DNA of 64,000 nt. Origin: Lutibacter sp. B1 (lineage in GTDB: Bacteria; Bacteroidota; Bacteroidia; Flavobacteriales; Flavobacteriaceae). The first letter of the stretch is position 1, and each line of letters begins with the position of its first letter. Shown here in pieces: positions 52,778 through 60,753 of this stretch. A program made the translations under genes and the position numbers. The notes under the pieces were generated by a model. That model searched no databases, was not told where the DNA came from, and saw only the letters and a program-made list of their open reading frames with translations. Where the stretch lies: assembly GCF_012524075.1 (NCBI RefSeq), contig NZ_JAAZUI010000008.1, positions 62,001 to 126,000 on the forward strand. The letters are read 5' to 3'.

Positions 52778-52778
52778 T

Positions 52779-53615
52779 TTAGGATGGGTTTTTTAACCAC
52801 TCATACCATTTTTCCATACCTTCACCTTTGGTGGCAGACATTTCAAAAAACTGCAAATGAGGATTTACCTGCAATGCATAATTCTTTAATTTTTCAATAT
52901 CAATATTAACATAAGGTAATAAATCCATTTTATTTATAATGCAAATATCTGCAGTATGAAACATATCAGGATATTTAATTGGTTTGTCTTCACCTTCTGT
53001 AGTGCTCAAAATTACAACGCGTTTGTTTTCACCTAAATCAAACATTGAAGGGCAAACTAAATTTCCAACATTTTCGATCATTAAAATTGAATTGTCTTTA
53101 ATCTCAAGTTTTTTAACGGCATCATATACTACGTCACTTTCTAAATGGCAGCCTTTGCCGGTATTAATTTGAACTACAGGTATTTTAAGTTTGTCAATTC
53201 TGTTGGCATCGTTCAATGTTTGCTGATCTCCTTCAATAACATAAAAAGAAATGTCATTTTTTAAATCGGCTAAAGTACGTTCTAGAATTGAGGTTTTACC
53301 AGATCCGGGAGAGCTGACTAAATTTAACGCAAAAATATTTTTTGCTTCAAAATAGCCTCTGTTTCTTGCAGCTAAAACTTGATTGTTTTGTAAAATATCC
53401 TGCTCAATTTCTAACACTTTATGTTGATGATCATGAGTGTGATTATCATGATGATGTCCGTGTGAATGTGTGTGTCCATCATGATGGTGATGATTATGGT
53501 CATGAGAATGACCATGCTCGTCATGGTGGTGCTCACCATGAGTATGTTTATGTTCACCCGGTTTTAATATTGTTGGACCGTTATTGTCTGATCCACAGCC
53601 ACAAGTTCCGCACAT
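52779..53615 (-). CDS. hypB: Hydrogenase nickel-incorporation GTPase HypB with histidine-rich N-terminus
   Basis: A 278-residue HypB. The N-terminus MCGTCGCGSD is the high-affinity nickel site. Residues about 22-64 are more than half histidine (24 of 44) and should store nickel. The GTPase core follows with G1 VSSPGSGKTSIL near 98, the metal Cys/His pair GKGCHLESD near 150 and the NKMDL motif near 230. It hydrolyses GTP to drive nickel insertion into the large subunit together with HypA. It lies 4 bases after hypA. The His-rich insert is seen in many but not all HypB proteins. Confidence 0.96.
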   Translation of the reverse strand: MCGTCGCGSDNNGPTILKPGEHKHTHGEHHHDEHGHSHDHNHHHHDGHTHSHGHHHDNHTHDHQHKVLEIEQDILQNNQVLAARNRGYFEAKNIFALNLVSSPGSGKTSILERTLADLKNDISFYVIEGDQQTLNDANRIDKLKIPVVQINTGKGCHLESDVVYDAVKKLEIKDNSILMIENVGNLVCPSMFDLGENKRVVILSTTEGEDKPIKYPDMFHTADICIINKMDLLPYVNIDIEKLKNYALQVNPHLQFFEMSATKGEGMEKWYEWLKNPS

Positions 53616-53619
53616 AATT

Positions 53620-53967
53620 TTAGTTTTGAATGATTTCTAAAGATTTTACTTTTAATTCCTTACCCTGAAGGATTCCTTTAAAATTGCTGTTGCATTTGGG
53701 GCAACAATCATAAATGTTTTCCATTTCAAATTCTGTATCACAATCTACACATTTACCTTTACCGTGAATAATAATAATTTTTTTTTCGGCATTTTCAAGA
53801 ACACTGTCTTTTACTGCCATTTCCCATACAAAATTTAAAGAATCTAACTCAATACCTGATAAAACACCAATTTCCAGTTCTATTTTAGATACTTTATCGG
53901 CTTTTACTTTTGCTGTTTCATCTTCAGCAATTTTAACAATACTCATAGCTATAGATAATTCGTGCAT
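53620..53967 (-). CDS. hypA: Hydrogenase nickel-incorporation protein HypA
   Basis: A 115-residue nickel metallochaperone starting MHELSIAMSIV, whose N-terminal Met-His-Glu binds nickel. A zinc finger is formed by GKCVDCDTEFEME and DCCPKCNS (residues about 73-97). It heads the minus-strand hypA-hypB-hypC unit and is divergent from the hydrogenase structural genes. The -7 element at 53990-53997 precedes it, and the shared 246-bp gap carries a Crp/Fnr-type site. Confidence 0.95.
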   Translation of the reverse strand: MHELSIAMSIVKIAEDETAKVKADKVSKIELEIGVLSGIELDSLNFVWEMAVKDSVLENAEKKIIIIHGKGKCVDCDTEFEMENIYDCCPKCNSNFKGILQGKELKVKSLEIIQN

Positions 53968-53989
53968 TGTTGTTAAGTTAGATTACTCT

Positions 53990-53997
53990 CAAAATTA
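53990..53997 (-). promoter_or_regulatory. TANNTTTG element for hypABC
   Basis: The minus strand reads TAATTTTG, a full match. Transcription would begin near 53983, placing the shared palindrome at about -70, a position compatible with class I activation. Confidence 0.55.
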
Positions 53998-54045
53998 CGA
54001 ATTAAATAGTAGAATTAATAATTATTATAGAATACTAATAATTTT

Positions 54046-54089
54046 TGTAACAATTGTTACTAATATAGGAGTATTACATCTTATTTTAA
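54046..54089 (+). promoter_or_regulatory. Hydrogenase promoter with Crp/Fnr-type palindrome
   Basis: GTAACAATTGTTAC at 54047-54060 is a perfect palindrome that repeats the yeeE site almost exactly (TGTAA-N6-TTACT including flanks). TATTTTAA at 54082-54089 matches TANNTTTG in six of eight positions. Its first base is 28.5 bp from the palindrome centre, the same spacing as at the other two sites. A weak -7 box fits a promoter that depends on an activator. Confidence 0.6.
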
Positions 54090-54091
54090 AG

Positions 54092-54186
54092 CATTCTAAA
54101 TTAGGATGTTAACGTTATGCGTATTAAAAAAAATTGTAATTTAGAATGTGACTTTTTTAAAGTTAAAGCAATAAGTTTTAAAAGTC
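54092..54186 (+). repeat. Inverted repeats in the leader region of the hydrogenase operon
   Basis: CATTCTAAATTA (54092-54103) and TAATTTAGAATG (54137-54148) are perfect 12-bp inverted copies separated by 33 bases. GACTTTT (54150-54156) and AAAAGTC (54180-54186) form a second smaller pair. If transcription starts near 54095, most of this is in the roughly 120-base leader before the small-subunit gene. It could be an RNA structure or a DNA operator. Confidence 0.5.
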
Positions 54187-54213
54187 TTTTTTAACTATCT
54201 AAAATTTTACCCT

Positions 54214-55338
54214 ATGTCTATTAATAATGAGCAACGTAAAACATATTATGAGAGCATTATAAAGAATGGCTATAATCGTAGAGATTTTATGAAATTTACT
54301 ACATATATGGCTGCTTTTATGGGCTTAGAATCTACAATGGTTGGGCAAATTGCAAAATCATTGGAAAATACACCTCGATTACCTGTTATTTGGGAGCATT
54401 ATCAAGAGTGTACTTGTTGTAGTGAATCTTTTATAAGATCAGATCATCCAATTGTAGCTGATATTATTTTAGATCGAATTTCTTTAGATTATACATTAAC
54501 CTTAATGGCTGCATCCGGGCATCAAGCCGAAGCTGCCAAACAGGAAACGATGAATAAATACAAAGGAGAGTATATTCTTTGTGTTGAAGGTTCTATTCCT
54601 TTAGGTGATGATGGTAATTATTGTTGTATTGCCGGTAAATCAGCAAAAGAATCATTTTTAGAAGCAGCTGAGGGAGCAAAAGCAATAATTGCTTGGGGTA
54701 GTTGTGCTTCTAATGGTTGTATACAAGCTGCAAAACCAAATCCAACAGAAGCCACTCCAATACATAAAATTGTAAAAAATAAACCAATAATCAGAGTACC
54801 GGGTTGTCCTCCTATTGGTGAAGTTATGGCGGGTATTATTGTTCATGTAGTGGCATTTGGTCGTTTACCTGAACTTGATCGTTTAGGGCGTCCTAAAGCA
54901 TTTTATGCAAAACGTGTACACGATAGTTGTTATCGTCGTCCTTATTATGATGCCGGATTATTTGCTGAAACTTTTGATGATCATAACGCTAAAGAAGGTT
55001 ATTGTTTATACAAATTAGGTTGTAAAGGGCCTATGACTTACAATTCTTGCGGAACTATAAAGTGGAATAACGGTGTTAGTTACCCAATTCAGTCAGGCCA
55101 TGGTTGTATTGGTTGTAGTGAAGCTAATTTCTGGGATAATGGACCTTTTTATGAGAGAGCCACAAAAGTACCGGGATTAGAAGAAGAAGGACTTGCAGAT
55201 GATATAGGAAAAGTGGCTGCCGGTGTATTAGCAGGTGGCTTAGCAGTACATGCTGTTGCGGCAAATATATCTAAACGCAAAGAACTAATGAGCAGAATTA
55301 GAAGAGGTAAGTCTAACGAAAAAAATATTGATTCTTAA
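54214..55338 (+). CDS. hyaA: [NiFe]-hydrogenase small subunit, oxygen-tolerant type (group 1d-like)
   Basis: A 374-residue electron-transfer subunit exported by Tat (YNRRDFMKF at about residues 20-28). The proximal-cluster cysteines are Cys66, Cys68, Cys69 (ECTCCSESF), Cys164, Cys169 (GSCASNGCIQAA) and Cys198 (RVPGCPPIGE). Their spacing equals the six cysteines of E. coli Hyd-1, including the two extra ones that bind a [4Fe-3S] cluster and confer O2 tolerance. A C-terminal membrane helix (about 332-352, VAAGVLAGGLAVHAVAAN) anchors it and contains a His that may contact heme. It starts a hyaABCD-hypFDE series. Confidence 0.95.
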   Translation: MSINNEQRKTYYESIIKNGYNRRDFMKFTTYMAAFMGLESTMVGQIAKSLENTPRLPVIWEHYQECTCCSESFIRSDHPIVADIILDRISLDYTLTLMAASGHQAEAAKQETMNKYKGEYILCVEGSIPLGDDGNYCCIAGKSAKESFLEAAEGAKAIIAWGSCASNGCIQAAKPNPTEATPIHKIVKNKPIIRVPGCPPIGEVMAGIIVHVVAFGRLPELDRLGRPKAFYAKRVHDSCYRRPYYDAGLFAETFDDHNAKEGYCLYKLGCKGPMTYNSCGTIKWNNGVSYPIQSGHGCIGCSEANFWDNGPFYERATKVPGLEEEGLADDIGKVAAGVLAGGLAVHAVAANISKRKELMSRIRRGKSNEKNIDS

Positions 55339-55349
55339 AACTTAAAACA

Positions 55350-57080
55350 ATGGCAAATAGAATAGTAGTTGATCCTGTTACACGTATTGAGGGTCATTTA
55401 AGAATAGAAGCAGAAATAAAAGATGGAAAAATAGTTGATGCCTATAGTTCAAGTACAATGGTTAGAGGTATTGAACAAATTGTTAAAGGACGTGATCCCA
55501 GAGATGTTTGGGCTTTTGTACAACGCACTTGTGGTGTTTGTACTACCGTACATGCATTAGCTTCAGTTAGAGCTGTTGAAGATGCTTTAGATATTGCAAT
55601 TCCAGCAAATGCCGAAATGGTTAGAAATATTATGGAAGGTTCATTATATATGCACGATCATGTAGTTCATTTCTATCATTTACACGCATTAGATTGGGTT
55701 GATGTGGTGAATTGTTTAAAAGCCGATCCTAAAAAAACATCAGAAATAGCACAAAGCATTTCAAGTTGGCCAAAAAGTTCTCCGGGTTATTTTTCCGATG
55801 TTCAAAGAAGAATACAAAAATTTGTAGAAAGTGGTCAATTAGGAATTTTTGCTAATGGTTATTGGGGACATCCTCAAATGAAATTACCTGCTGAAGTTAA
55901 TTTATTAGGAGTTGCACATTATTTAGAAGCCTTAGAATGGCAAAAAGAAATTGTAAAAATTCATACCATTTTTGGAGGTAAAAATCCACATCCTAATTAT
56001 TTGGTGGGCGGTATGGCTTGTGCTATAAACTCTGAAAGTCCTGGAGGTTTAAATGCTGAAAGATTAGCAATGGTAGGTAAATTATTAAAAGAAGGAAAAC
56101 AATTTGTTGAACAAGTTTATATACCGGATTTATTGGCAATTGCTTCATTTTATAAAGATTGGGGAGCAATAGGTAAAGGTTTTGGAAATTATATGTCTTA
56201 CGGAGATTTTCCAACCAATGGTTATGCCGATTTATCTAGCTTTAAATTCCCACAAGGAGTTATTTTAGATAGAGATTTATCTAAAGTTCACGATGTAGAT
56301 CATAGAAATGGAGATATAGAAGAGTTTGTGAATAATTCTTGGTACAATTATTCTGATGGTGACGATAAAGGAAAACATCCTTGGGATGGAGAAACAAATA
56401 TCAATTATTCAGGACCAAAACCACCGTACGATTTCTTAAATGTTGAAGAAAAATACAGCTTTATAAAAACACCTCGTTGGAAAGGATTACCTATGGAAGT
56501 TGGTCCACTTGCACGCTTATTGGTTGGCTATGGTAGAGGAAATAAAGAAATACAAGATGCTGTAAATGGTGCATTAACTCATTTAGATGTGCCTGTTGAT
56601 GCATTATTTTCTACTTTGGGTAGAACAGCTGCTCGTGGTATTGAAACGCAATTGGTTGCTAATTGGACAATGGGATTTTATGACACATTGATGAACAACA
56701 TTAAAAATGGTGATGAACGTATGGCTAATATGAATAGTTGGGAACCAAAAACATGGCCTGCTGAAGCCAAAGGGGTTGGTTTTATGGAAGCTCCAAGAGG
56801 TGCTTTAGCACATTGGATTAGAATTAAAGACGGGAAAACTGCAAATTACCAACAAGTGGTGCCAAGTACTTGGAACGCATCACCACGTGATCCTAAAGGG
56901 CAACGTTCAGCTTACGAATCTACTTTAATAGGTACGCCTGTTGCTGATCCTGAATTGCCTTTAGAAATTATACGCACCATACATTCTTTTGATCCTTGTA
57001 TTGCGTGTGCAGTACATTTATATGATGAACATGGAAATCATATTTCTCAAGTTCAAAATATTGCAAGTTGCGAACGTTAA
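55350..57080 (+). CDS. hyaB: [NiFe]-hydrogenase large (catalytic) subunit
   Basis: A 576-residue catalytic subunit that oxidises H2. The L1 motif RTCGVCTTVHALASVRAVED has Cys61 and Cys64. The L2 motif SFDPCIACAVH has Cys550 and Cys553, so all four NiFe ligands are present. A 20-residue tail after His556 should be removed by the dedicated protease (57908 gene) after nickel insertion. It lies 11 bases after the small subunit, and its complex is exported to the periplasm by the small subunit's Tat signal. Confidence 0.97.
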   Translation: MANRIVVDPVTRIEGHLRIEAEIKDGKIVDAYSSSTMVRGIEQIVKGRDPRDVWAFVQRTCGVCTTVHALASVRAVEDALDIAIPANAEMVRNIMEGSLYMHDHVVHFYHLHALDWVDVVNCLKADPKKTSEIAQSISSWPKSSPGYFSDVQRRIQKFVESGQLGIFANGYWGHPQMKLPAEVNLLGVAHYLEALEWQKEIVKIHTIFGGKNPHPNYLVGGMACAINSESPGGLNAERLAMVGKLLKEGKQFVEQVYIPDLLAIASFYKDWGAIGKGFGNYMSYGDFPTNGYADLSSFKFPQGVILDRDLSKVHDVDHRNGDIEEFVNNSWYNYSDGDDKGKHPWDGETNINYSGPKPPYDFLNVEEKYSFIKTPRWKGLPMEVGPLARLLVGYGRGNKEIQDAVNGALTHLDVPVDALFSTLGRTAARGIETQLVANWTMGFYDTLMNNIKNGDERMANMNSWEPKTWPAEAKGVGFMEAPRGALAHWIRIKDGKTANYQQVVPSTWNASPRDPKGQRSAYESTLIGTPVADPELPLEIIRTIHSFDPCIACAVHLYDEHGNHISQVQNIASCER

Positions 57081-57090
57081 AATGTAAGTT

Positions 57091-57819
57091 ATGAAAACTA
57101 GAAACTTTAAAAGAGTGATGGTTTGGGAGCTGCCGGTTAGAATTTTTCATTGGTTAAATGTTCTATGTATAGTTGTTTTAACCATTACAGGTTTTTTAAT
57201 AGCAAACCCTCCTGCAATTCTATCAAGTGCAGAAGCAACAAACTTACACACTTTCGGAATTATTAGATTTATTCATTTCACTGCTGCTTATATCTTCTTT
57301 TTTGTAATGATTTTAAGAATTTATTGGGCGTTTGTAGGAAACCAATTTGCAAGTTGGAGAGCCTTTTGGCCATTTACCAAAAAGAACTGGAATAACTTTT
57401 GGCATGTATTAAAAATTGATATATTTCTGCTAAATGAAGAAAAACACGATGTAAGAGATATAAGTATAGGTCATAACAGTGTAGCAACACTTTCCTATCT
57501 AGTGATGTTCTTTATAGCTCTAATTCAGGTATTTACAGGTTTTGCATTATATGCTGACATGTCAAGTTGGTGGTTACCAAAATTATTCAGTTGGGTAATA
57601 CCTTTATTTGGAGGTGATTTTATGGTACGTACCATACATCATATTGCTATGTGGTTGTTCATATTTTTTAGTATGATTCATGTATATCTTGTGTTTTATC
57701 ATGATTATATAGAAGGAAGAGGAGAAGTTTCATCTATGTTTGGAGGTTTTAAATTTGTAGATGAAACCAGATTAAAAAAGGCTGTTGAAGAATTGGATGA
57801 AGAAATAAAAACTGATTGA
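57091..57819 (+). CDS. hyaC: Ni/Fe-hydrogenase b-type cytochrome subunit
   Basis: A 242-residue membrane cytochrome b with four transmembrane helices, starting MKTRNFKRVMVWELPVRIFH. His residues for two b hemes lie in FHWLNVLC, FIHFTAAY, TIHHIAMW and SMIHVYLV. It passes electrons from the small subunit to quinone. It is 10 bases after the large-subunit gene. A strong hairpin separates it from the protease gene. With an O2-tolerant enzyme it implies H2 oxidation linked to respiration. Confidence 0.94.
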   Translation: MKTRNFKRVMVWELPVRIFHWLNVLCIVVLTITGFLIANPPAILSSAEATNLHTFGIIRFIHFTAAYIFFFVMILRIYWAFVGNQFASWRAFWPFTKKNWNNFWHVLKIDIFLLNEEKHDVRDISIGHNSVATLSYLVMFFIALIQVFTGFALYADMSSWWLPKLFSWVIPLFGGDFMVRTIHHIAMWLFIFFSMIHVYLVFYHDYIEGRGEVSSMFGGFKFVDETRLKKAVEELDEEIKTD

Positions 57820-57840
57820 TTTTTTTATACCCTTAGACTA

Positions 57841-57892
57841 AAAAGTAAATTCATTCTGCTGCCGTATTTTTAGGTTGAATGAATTTACTTTT
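57841..57892 (+). repeat. 16-bp perfect hairpin between hyaC and the protease gene
   Basis: AAAAGTAAATTCATTC (57841-57856) and GAATGAATTTACTTTT (57877-57892) pair without mismatch around a 20-base loop. No strong T run follows beyond TTTT. It is inside the operon, so partial termination or a stabilising 3' end for the hyaABC mRNA is the likeliest role. Confidence 0.65.
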
Positions 57893-57907
57893 AAAATTTA
57901 AATAAAA

Positions 57908-58441
57908 ATGAATATAAAAGAAAGAACTCCGGTTGCCATAAGTAGCGACTCCTATTTTTTTGAAAAAGATAAATCTAGCAGTGTTTTAGTTATGGGTGTT
58001 GGTAATTATTTGATGGGAGATGAAGGTATAGGTGTGCATGTAATTCAGCAAATGGATAAGTTGAATTTACCTAAAAATGTAGATATTTTAGACGGAGGAA
58101 CTGGCGGTTTTTTACTACTCAGTTGTTTTGAAGCCTATGCAACCATTATTTTTGTTGATGCTACTATGGATGGTAAACCAGAAGGAACAATTTCTTTAAT
58201 TCGACCAAAATTTGCCTCCGATTTTCCTTCAGCATTAAGTGTACACGATGTAGGTTTAAAAGATATGATTGAAGCGGTTTATTTAATGGAAAAAGTACCT
58301 GATATTCATCTATTCACGGTTTCTATAAAAGAATTAACTCCAATGACTATTGAATTAAATCCAAAAGTTAAACAAGCAATACCTAAACTTATAGAGCAAA
58401 TTTTAAAGTTATCAGAAGAACTTCAGCTAAAAAAATCGTAA
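57908..58441 (+). CDS. hyaD: Hydrogenase maturation protease (HyaD/HybD type)
   Basis: A 177-residue endopeptidase that cuts the C-terminal tail from the large subunit after nickel is inserted. VLVMGVGNYLMGDEGIGVH gives the nickel-sensing Glu, and LSVHDVGLKDM gives the conserved His-Asp. An N-terminal extension of about 26 residues (to SSSVLVMG) precedes the family start, so the true initiation could be later, although no other ATG is close. It is downstream of the hairpin at 57841-57892 and 32 bases before hypF. Confidence 0.92.
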   Translation: MNIKERTPVAISSDSYFFEKDKSSSVLVMGVGNYLMGDEGIGVHVIQQMDKLNLPKNVDILDGGTGGFLLLSCFEAYATIIFVDATMDGKPEGTISLIRPKFASDFPSALSVHDVGLKDMIEAVYLMEKVPDIHLFTVSIKELTPMTIELNPKVKQAIPKLIEQILKLSEELQLKKS

Positions 58442-58473
58442 ATTTATAGTATTCTAAATAAGCTGTAAATAAT

Positions 58474-60726
58474 ATGCTGAAAACCTGTAAAATTACTTTT
58501 TCCGGACAAGTACAAGGTGTAGGTTTTCGTCCGTATGTTTATGGTTTGGCTACTAAATTTTCATTAAAAGGAACGGTTTCTAACAATGAAACAGGTGTTG
58601 TTATTTATGTAACAGGTTTAAAAAAATCTATTAAAAATTTCTATCAAAAAATATATCAATTTCCTCCTCCGGTCTCAAAAATAAAGCATAGTGAAATTGA
58701 AGAAGTTGATTTTATCTCATTTGAAGATTTTAAAATAGTGCCTTCTCAAAAAAACGGACAGTTAAATTTGCCTTTAACACCCGATTTTGCTATTTGCGAT
58801 AATTGTAAAAAGGATATTGAAAATCCTGAAAACAGACGTTACCAATATCCGTTTACTACCTGTGTAAATTGTGGACCACGTTGGGCAATTACACAAACAT
58901 TCCCTTTTGAAAGAAATCATACAAGCATAGACGATTTTCCAATGTGTGATGAATGCAAGGAAGAATATACAAATTCGATAAATAGACGATTTCATTCGCA
59001 AACTAATACGTGTAAAACTTGCGGAATTTCATTAAAATTAATTGATAATTCAGGAAAAAAACTTTCTGTTTCAAAAGCTGATGTATTCCCGAAAATAGCA
59101 AGTTTACTTTCTCAAGGAAAAATTATAGCCATTAAAAATACTAGTGGTTATTTGTTGTGCTGTAATGCTCAAAATGCGGAGGTTGTAACAAAGTTAAGAG
59201 CGAAAAAAAACAGACCAAAAAAACCTTTTGCGGTTTTATATCCTTCTTTAAAATTTTTACAAAAGGAATTAACTGTTACTGAAGCTCATATAAAATCGCT
59301 CACTTCTTCCGAGCGACCAATCAACATTATTTCTTTAAAAAATTATACAGGAAATATTGCTTTAAATGAAGTTGCTCCAGAATTAAATCAGTTGGGTGTA
59401 ATGTTGCCTTATTCAGGTATTTTACAATTGTTAGCAAACAAATTAGAGTTTCCAATTGTAGCCACAAGTGGCAATATTCACGGCTCATCAATCATAAGTG
59501 AAAATGAAGAAGCAATTGAAAAATTAAGAGAAGTAGCCGATTATTTTTTACAGCACAATTTACAAATTATGCATCCGCAGGATGATTCCGTGGTAAAATT
59601 CAGTTATAAATTTGGTCAGGAAGTTTTATTTAGGCGTTCACGTGGTTATGCACCCAATTATTTGAATATTTCAATACAATCTGATGCTAAAATAATGGCA
59701 ATGGGAGCACATTTAAAAAGCAGTATTGCCTTTTTGCCTAATGAAAATTTGTATGTAAGTCAGTATTTAGGAAACTTGGATAATTTTGATGTTTATCAAC
59801 GTTTTTCTCAAACTTCCATATCCTTCATCAACATTTTTGAACAGCAACCAAACGTTGTTTTGGTAGATAAACATCTGCTATATAACAGCACACAGTTTGG
59901 AAAAGAATTGGCTTCAACAACACATTCAAAATTAGTAGAAATTCAGCATCATAAAGCGCATTTTACAGCTATTTTAGGCGAACATAATTTGTGGAATGAA
60001 AAAGTATTAGGTGTTATTTTTGATGGTACAGGTTATGGAGATGATGCTCAAATTTGGGGAGGAGAATTTTTTAATTATGAGAAGAATTCAATACAAAGAA
60101 TCCATCATTTTGAGTATTTTGATTGGTTGTTGGGAGATAAAATGTCGAAAGAACCTCGCTTATCTTTGCTCTCTTTAGCTTTGCCAGAAATGGAACCGGT
60201 TTTAACTGAAAAATTTTCAGAAAAAGAACTGAAAACATATCAATATTTATTGAAAAACAATAAATTAAAAACATCTTCCGTTGGGCGGATTTTTGATGCG
60301 GTAGCTTCACTTTTAAATATATCGGATTTTAACAGTTATGAAGCTGAAGCTCCTATTTTATTAGAAAATCAAGTTGAAGATTATAGTGTAAACTCTTGTA
60401 CGTGTTATTTGAAAGATTCCTCTATAATTTCAGCAAAAGAAATCATACAAAATGTGTATGTAGATGTTCTAAAAGGCGAAACAACCAGCCATATTATTGC
60501 AAACTTTTTATATACGTTGGCAAAAATCATTATTGAAATTGCCCAACTACATCATTATAAAAACGTAGCTTTAAGTGGCGGTATTTTTCAGAATACTACG
60601 TTGGTTGATATGCTTTTGGAATTAGCACCAAAAGAAATAAAATTGTATTTTCATAAAGATTTATCACCAAACGATGAAAATATATCTTTTGGACAAATGA
60701 TGTATTACTTGAAAATTAAGAATTGA
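58474..60726 (+). CDS. hypF: Carbamoyltransferase HypF
   Basis: A 750-residue protein that makes thiocarbamoyl on HypE for cyanide ligand synthesis. The domains in order are acylphosphatase (VQGVGFRPYVYGLATKFSL, about 10-90), zinc fingers (CDNCKKDIE, TTCVNCGPRWA, CDECKEEY, CKTCG, about 105-190), a YrdC-like carbamate-activating domain (IAIKNTSGYLLCCNA, about 210-380) and a Kae1-like domain (HHKAHFTAILGEHNLW near 490, IFDGTGYGDDAQIWGGE near 515). Length is normal. Gap to hypD is 27 bases with an AATTGAGAATTACGAATTG-type sequence. Confidence 0.96.
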   Translation: MLKTCKITFSGQVQGVGFRPYVYGLATKFSLKGTVSNNETGVVIYVTGLKKSIKNFYQKIYQFPPPVSKIKHSEIEEVDFISFEDFKIVPSQKNGQLNLPLTPDFAICDNCKKDIENPENRRYQYPFTTCVNCGPRWAITQTFPFERNHTSIDDFPMCDECKEEYTNSINRRFHSQTNTCKTCGISLKLIDNSGKKLSVSKADVFPKIASLLSQGKIIAIKNTSGYLLCCNAQNAEVVTKLRAKKNRPKKPFAVLYPSLKFLQKELTVTEAHIKSLTSSERPINIISLKNYTGNIALNEVAPELNQLGVMLPYSGILQLLANKLEFPIVATSGNIHGSSIISENEEAIEKLREVADYFLQHNLQIMHPQDDSVVKFSYKFGQEVLFRRSRGYAPNYLNISIQSDAKIMAMGAHLKSSIAFLPNENLYVSQYLGNLDNFDVYQRFSQTSISFINIFEQQPNVVLVDKHLLYNSTQFGKELASTTHSKLVEIQHHKAHFTAILGEHNLWNEKVLGVIFDGTGYGDDAQIWGGEFFNYEKNSIQRIHHFEYFDWLLGDKMSKEPRLSLLSLALPEMEPVLTEKFSEKELKTYQYLLKNNKLKTSSVGRIFDAVASLLNISDFNSYEAEAPILLENQVEDYSVNSCTCYLKDSSIISAKEIIQNVYVDVLKGETTSHIIANFLYTLAKIIIEIAQLHHYKNVALSGGIFQNTTLVDMLLELAPKEIKLYFHKDLSPNDENISFGQMMYYLKIKN

Positions 60727-60753
60727 GAATTACGAATTGCTGAAAACTAAAGA

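Noticed and set aside
53342-53617. An open frame of 91 codons on the plus strand, rich in His and Asp codons, opposite hypB
   Set aside because: It is the complement of the His-rich stretch of hypB. The symmetrical CAT/ATG-type codons keep the reverse frame open. hypB itself is unambiguous.
53968-54213. A sigma-54 (RpoN) promoter for the hydrogenase genes
   Set aside because: No GG-N10-GC element was found. A -7-like element with a Crp/Fnr-type site explains the region better.
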